The translations under genes and the position numbers were made by a program. Shown piece by piece: positions 6,245-8,245 of a DNA stretch of 8,245 nucleotides; position 1 is the first letter of the stretch, and every line of letters begins with the position of its first letter. Below the pieces are notes generated by a model that had not been told where the DNA came from, searched no databases, and saw only the letters and a program-made list of their open reading frames with translations. The stretch comes from Candidatus Latescibacterota bacterium. Lineage in GTDB: Bacteria; Latescibacterota; MVCY01. Location of the stretch: NCBI GenBank assembly GCA_030629295.1, contig DAOVPH010000067.1, positions 1 to 8,245 on the forward strand, read 5' to 3'.

Positions 6245-7969
6245 CTACTTGATCAAAAGCATCTTTTTGGTATCGCTGAAGTTACTGGCTTTTATCTGGT
6301 AAAAGTATATTCCAGAGGCCACTGGCCGACCCTGCTGGTCTTTGCCATTCCAGGAGAAGTTGTCGTAAGAATTTGGCGACAGCCATCCCAGCTCCTCCCG
6401 CTTCACCAGTTGGCCATTTACAGAATAGATCGACAGAATTACCTCTGCTGGACTTCTCAGATCAAAAGAGATAGTCGTCTTGGAGCTTTTCGTTATATCA
6501 AAAGGATTCGGCCAGTTTTGTCTTAGCACCGTCGCTGCCGGTGCCCCACCGGTCAGCTCAGGATCAAACTGAGCCGAATAAGAGTAACCGAAGGGTCCAC
6601 CTTTAAATGAAGTCTCGGTCAGGATAAGGACAATCTCATTGTATCTGCTCCAGCCAGGTACATCGGTGTTGGTTGTTGAATCTTCCTCCGATGGGAAACA
6701 GGCTACCTGGAAGCTCCAATTCCCTTTGGATCCTTGGGGGTCTATTCTTAAACCGCCTGTTGATTTTTGGGGGATAAATCTCACATAACTTGCTGCCAGG
6801 TGGCCGGTGCTGCCCGACCCTTGAGCCGGATATTCCTGATGAATTGCCTTAAGACTGATTTCAGGGTAGTGAGTCCCTTCTGAATAATACCGCAAGGTAT
6901 CTGCCCGGCTGCCGGTGTAGCAGTTCCAGAGGGAGAACTCCCTCATTGCTGCTGCCATCCCTCCGGGAATTACCTGATCAAACACCGAGATGCTGGCCGT
7001 GCCCTTTTGGCCTATTTTCTCCCAGATAAGGCGAATTACATCTCTTCCGAAGCGCTTAGCTAAATAATGGGCAAATACTGAGGCTCCGTATTCGTACTCG
7101 TCGTCAGATGTGTCTAAAGAAGTCCCCGGACGCTCAAAGAAATAAGCGAGATAGTTGTAGTAATCGTCCACATAATCGTAGGCCACATCCTCCATCCAGG
7201 TAGAGCACACCTCCATCCACCACCTGGCGTCTTCTCCGGCATAGTAAGAGAACTGGAGAGTATGAAAGAACTCGTGGGCAGCAGTCACCCGCAAGGCATC
7301 TATCTCTCGAGTCGGGTAGATTTCATCTGTGTAATTATTGTCAATTTCGATGTAACTGGTACACCCGAAGCCGGATGGAAGCAGCTTATCTGGATAGGTG
7401 TAGCCATAAACGCGCCTGCCCGATAGATCAGTTATATAGACATCGTACTCCGAACCTCCACCCTCAGAACCGTCGGATGGCGGGGCTTGATAGCCCAGCG
7501 TCTCCACCTCCAAGGTGAAACAACTGTCGAAGGTAGCAGCAACTTGATCAATGTAGTCGGGTATATCGTTTTGGTTCTCATCTGTTGGATCCACTGCATT
7601 CTTCCCGGAGAGGTCGTAGTGAACCCTGAAGTTTCCGCTCGGGCTAAGATGGGAGAATCCCGGGATAGGTCGAGCCAGATAGGAGGCCAGCAGACGCTGG
7701 GCAGGCAAATCCAGTCTGTCCCACCCCGCCTTCAGCTCAAGTATTATAGGGGTCCCCGACTTTCTCAGCTTAACCTTGTTTTGGTATTCGGGCGGAAGCT
7801 CAGAGGGATCAAACAGAGAATAGGCCTTGTACAGAAGCGCAGTCTGATAGTCTATTCGGGCGGATTTCAACTCAGCTTCTATCTTTGCCCTGAAAGTCAC
7901 CTCTGTCCAGCCCGCTCTCACTGTAAAAAGACAAATCAGGAACACAAACAACCAATTGATTTTACGCAT
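6245..7969 (-). CDS. Secreted zinc metalloprotease-like protein with FlgD-like/type IX sorting-type C-terminal domain
   Basis: A 574-residue exported protein, probably hydrolysing peptides outside the cell. It has a signal peptide (1 to about 20; KINWLFVFLICLFTV, then RAG) with no further membrane span. Residues 112-141 contain FRVHYDLSG followed by an Asp/Asn-rich calcium-loop-like segment (DPTDENQNDIPDYID, 127-141). A zinc-site motif HEFFH lies at 232-236, with Glu253 and Glu260 in WWMEVCSTWMED as candidate third ligand. This arrangement resembles the family named MXAN_6640-type putative metalloproteases. The C-terminal 90 residues start QNWPNPF (484-490) and end in a GIYFYQIKASNFSDTKKMLLIK-like strand pattern, typical of FlgD-like Ig / type IX secretion sorting domains in FCB bacteria. 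A strong AAGGGAG site supports the ATG and a strong promoter precedes it. Protease activity is inferred from the motif; the substrate is unknown. It is followed at 2 bp by mfd. Confidence 0.85.
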   Translation of the reverse strand: MRKINWLFVFLICLFTVRAGWTEVTFRAKIEAELKSARIDYQTALLYKAYSLFDPSELPPEYQNKVKLRKSGTPIILELKAGWDRLDLPAQRLLASYLARPIPGFSHLSPSGNFRVHYDLSGKNAVDPTDENQNDIPDYIDQVAATFDSCFTLEVETLGYQAPPSDGSEGGGSEYDVYITDLSGRRVYGYTYPDKLLPSGFGCTSYIEIDNNYTDEIYPTREIDALRVTAAHEFFHTLQFSYYAGEDARWWMEVCSTWMEDVAYDYVDDYYNYLAYFFERPGTSLDTSDDEYEYGASVFAHYLAKRFGRDVIRLIWEKIGQKGTASISVFDQVIPGGMAAAMREFSLWNCYTGSRADTLRYYSEGTHYPEISLKAIHQEYPAQGSGSTGHLAASYVRFIPQKSTGGLRIDPQGSKGNWSFQVACFPSEEDSTTNTDVPGWSRYNEIVLILTETSFKGGPFGYSYSAQFDPELTGGAPAATVLRQNWPNPFDITKSSKTTISFDLRSPAEVILSIYSVNGQLVKREELGWLSPNSYDNFSWNGKDQQGRPVASGIYFYQIKASNFSDTKKMLLIK

Positions 7970-7973
7970 AAAA

Positions 7974-7980
7974 CTCCCTT
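7974..7980 (-). promoter_or_regulatory. Ribosome binding site of the metalloprotease gene
   Basis: AAGGGAG on the - strand, 4 bases before the ATG at 7969. The spacing is short but the match to the anti-Shine-Dalgarno is strong, supporting this start just ahead of the signal peptide. Confidence 0.75.
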
Positions 7981-7995
7981 CGGTTGACAGCTATA

Positions 7996-8024
7996 ATTTT
8001 AATAGAAACTTGCTCATTTGTCAA
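7996..8024 (-). promoter_or_regulatory. Sigma70-type promoter for the metalloprotease-mfd operon
   Basis: On the - strand TTGACA (8024-8019, perfect -35) is followed after exactly 17 bases by TAAAAT (8001-7996, one mismatch to TATAAT). The start of transcription should fall near 7989, giving a leader of about 20 bases that contains the AAGGGAG site. This is the only strong promoter visible for the three leftward genes. Confidence 0.8.
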
Positions 8025-8060
8025 GGAAAAACCTGAAGGTCAAACAGGTGCAGTTTCCCC

Positions 8061-8089
8061 TTGACAGTTCAGTTCTTTTCTGATATTTT
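8061..8089 (+). promoter_or_regulatory. Candidate rightward sigma70-type promoter (upstream copy)
   Basis: TTGACA (8061-8066), then 17 bases, then TATTTT (8084-8089, four of six to TATAAT). It faces away from the protease operon. A transcript from here would read through the direct repeats at 8095-8160 and the promoter at 8211. The -10 is weaker than that of the other two promoters. Confidence 0.5.
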
Positions 8090-8094
8090 AAAGT

Positions 8095-8160
8095 TGATTG
8101 ACTCGCAAAAAGTCTAAAATCTAACGCAGAGACGCAAAGATGATTGACTCGTAAAAAGTC
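8095..8160 (+). repeat. Two 20-bp direct repeats, each with an internal dyad
   Basis: TGATTGACTCG(C/T)AAAAAGTC occurs at 8095-8114 and 8141-8160 with one C/T difference. Similarity continues as AAAAT after an extra T in the first copy. The repeat period is 46 bases. The second copy contains TTGACT (8144-8149) and AGTCAA (8157-8162), a six-base stem around a seven-base loop; in the first copy one outer pair is lost (GACT/AGTC remains). Between the copies lies the CGCAGAGACGCAAAG unit. The arrangement could be tandem operators for a dimeric regulator, or remnants of a small mobile palindromic repeat. Confidence 0.75.
8123..8139 (+). repeat. Short dispersed repeat unit (AACGCAGAGACGCAAAG), related to the one at 2770-2784
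   Basis: CGCAGAGACGCAAAG here aligns without gaps to CACAAAGACACAAAG (- strand of 2770-2784), differing at three positions, all G/A. Such CGCAGAGACGCAAAG / CACAAAGACACAAAG strings recur between genes in many environmental bacterial genomes (recalled, not searched). It lies between the two 20-bp direct repeats. Confidence 0.55.
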
Positions 8161-8210
8161 AAAATGTTGTCTAATATGCTAAAAAATTTGTTAATTAAGC
8201 GATTTTTTCC

Positions 8211-8239
8211 TTGACACGGGCAGACTCCTTTTGTATATT
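8211..8239 (+). promoter_or_regulatory. Strong rightward sigma70-type promoter for a gene beyond the window
   Basis: TTGACA (8211-8216), 17 bases, then TATATT (8234-8239, one mismatch to TATAAT). The start of transcription would lie at about 8246, just past the window edge, so the gene it serves is not visible. The bases before the -35 (TTTTTCC) are the same as those before the leftward promoter's -35. Confidence 0.7.
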
Positions 8240-8245
8240 ATAACA

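Noticed and set aside
7487..7987. 166-codon + strand open frame opposite the protease N-terminus
   Set aside because: It runs antisense through the calcium-loop and signal peptide coding region and over the protease's ribosome binding site; no supporting signals.
7984..7989. TTGACA on the + strand as a further rightward promoter
   Set aside because: No acceptable -10 hexamer occurs at 16-18 bases downstream (AACTTG at 17).
8095..8165. Possible CRISPR array
   Set aside because: Only two repeat copies, the spacer-like segment is itself a dispersed repeat, and no cas genes are visible.

Overview
The window looks like a chromosomal segment of a bacterium with roughly balanced base composition, probably from the FCB superphylum or an allied candidate phylum. 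The main clue is the secreted protein at 6245-7969. It ends in a domain that opens with a QNWPNPF motif and closes with GIYFYQIKASNFSDTKKMLLIK-like residues; this FlgD-like / type IX sorting-type tail is abundant in Bacteroidota, Ignavibacteria, KSB1, Zixibacteria and WOR-3-like lineages. The phylum assignment is an inference from one protein style, not a phylogeny.

Layout. Positions 1-1424 (+ strand) hold the end of cobT and a complete cobS, overlapping by 4 bp. They catalyse late steps of cobalamin (vitamin B12) nucleotide loop assembly: CobT makes alpha-ribazole phosphate, and CobS joins alpha-ribazole (or its phosphate) to adenosylcobinamide-GDP. A 278-bp convergent spacer (1425-1702) follows and carries a REP-like palindrome at 1460-1485. 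Positions 1703-7969 (- strand) hold three genes read right to left: a secreted zinc metalloprotease-like protein, mfd (transcription-repair coupling factor) starting 2 bp after it, and, 118 bp further on, a PurM/HypE-like AIR-synthase-family protein of unknown function. The 118-bp gap contains an imperfect inverted repeat built from a CACAAAGACAC-type short repeat.

Positions 7970-8245 form a non-coding divergent promoter region. It holds one strong sigma70-type promoter facing left into the protease-mfd operon, and two facing right toward a gene beyond the window. Between the two rightward promoters lie two copies of a 20-bp direct repeat flanking a second member of the CACAAAGACAC-like repeat family.

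How the genes fit together: cobT-cobS is a translationally coupled pathway pair. The leftward unit is functionally mixed (extracellular protease, DNA repair translocase, putative ATP-dependent maturation-type enzyme), and nothing in the sequence links the three mechanistically. I see no defence system, phage, insertion sequence, CRISPR array or RNA gene. The least ordinary items are the protease-mfd coupling, the HypE-like protein lacking a C-terminal cysteine, and the repeat-laden promoter region at the right end.
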